From NCBI GenBank assembly GCA_025617745.1, contig CM046872.1, positions 868,001-932,000 on the forward strand: DNA of 64,000 nucleotides, given 5' to 3'. Under the pieces are notes generated by a model. The model saw only the letters and a program-made list of their open reading frames with translations, did not search any database and had not been told where the DNA came from. The stretch is from Heliocidaris erythrogramma. Taxonomy: Eukaryota > Echinodermata > Echinoidea > Camarodonta > Echinometridae. Below are positions 64,000 to 64,000 of this stretch, one piece after another (the first letter of the stretch is position 1; the number at the start of each line of letters is the position of its first letter). A program made the translations under genes and the position numbers.

Positions 64000-64000
64000 G

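Overview
This is an AT-rich, repeat-dense animal genomic window with one confidently recognisable protein-coding gene. That gene is a Pitx-family paired-class homeobox gene on the minus strand. It is spread over about 29 kb in three coding exons (30627-30450, 20044-19833, 1942-1385), separated by introns of about 10.4 kb and 17.9 kb. The long introns, the GA, TA, AAT and ACT microsatellites, the many poly-G/poly-C runs, the small fold-back elements and the Pitx sequence point to a marine invertebrate. An echinoderm such as a sea urchin is my best guess, but that is inference and was not checked against a database.

Layout. 1-1384: 3' flank of Pitx. 1385-1942: last Pitx exon (end of homeodomain, middle region, OAR tail), which contains two compensating one-base indels. 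1943-19832: intron 2, with microsatellites and a 592-bp fold-back element. 19833-20044: exon with most of the homeodomain. 20045-30449: intron 1, with an AAT array beside the splice acceptor and a 1-kb ACT/ACG triplet array. 30450-30627: first coding exon. 30640-31600: CpG-richer upstream flank. 31750-57000: intergenic DNA made largely of microsatellites, inverted-repeat elements and two-copy tandem duplications. 57093-57783: a near-perfect inverted repeat with 284-bp arms, each carrying a complete tRNA gene (anticodon UCU, transcribed divergently). 59540-60300: a tandem duplication and an ACGAC-rich patch. 60700-62160: a CTAG-rich stretch with a perfect hairpin and a hAT-like non-autonomous element. 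62500-64000: possible exons or remnants of a second gene, unproven, ending in a poly-C run.

Most long open frames here come from low-complexity DNA (poly-Thr, poly-Tyr, Ser/Leu or Pro/Ser repeats) and are not genes. Pitx proteins are nuclear transcription factors acting downstream of Nodal in left-right patterning and in head and pituitary development, so the large introns and upstream flank are the natural places for its regulatory DNA. The most unusual structure is the tRNA palindrome. The most consequential sequence anomaly is the indel pair in the last Pitx exon, which as written removes the OAR domain.
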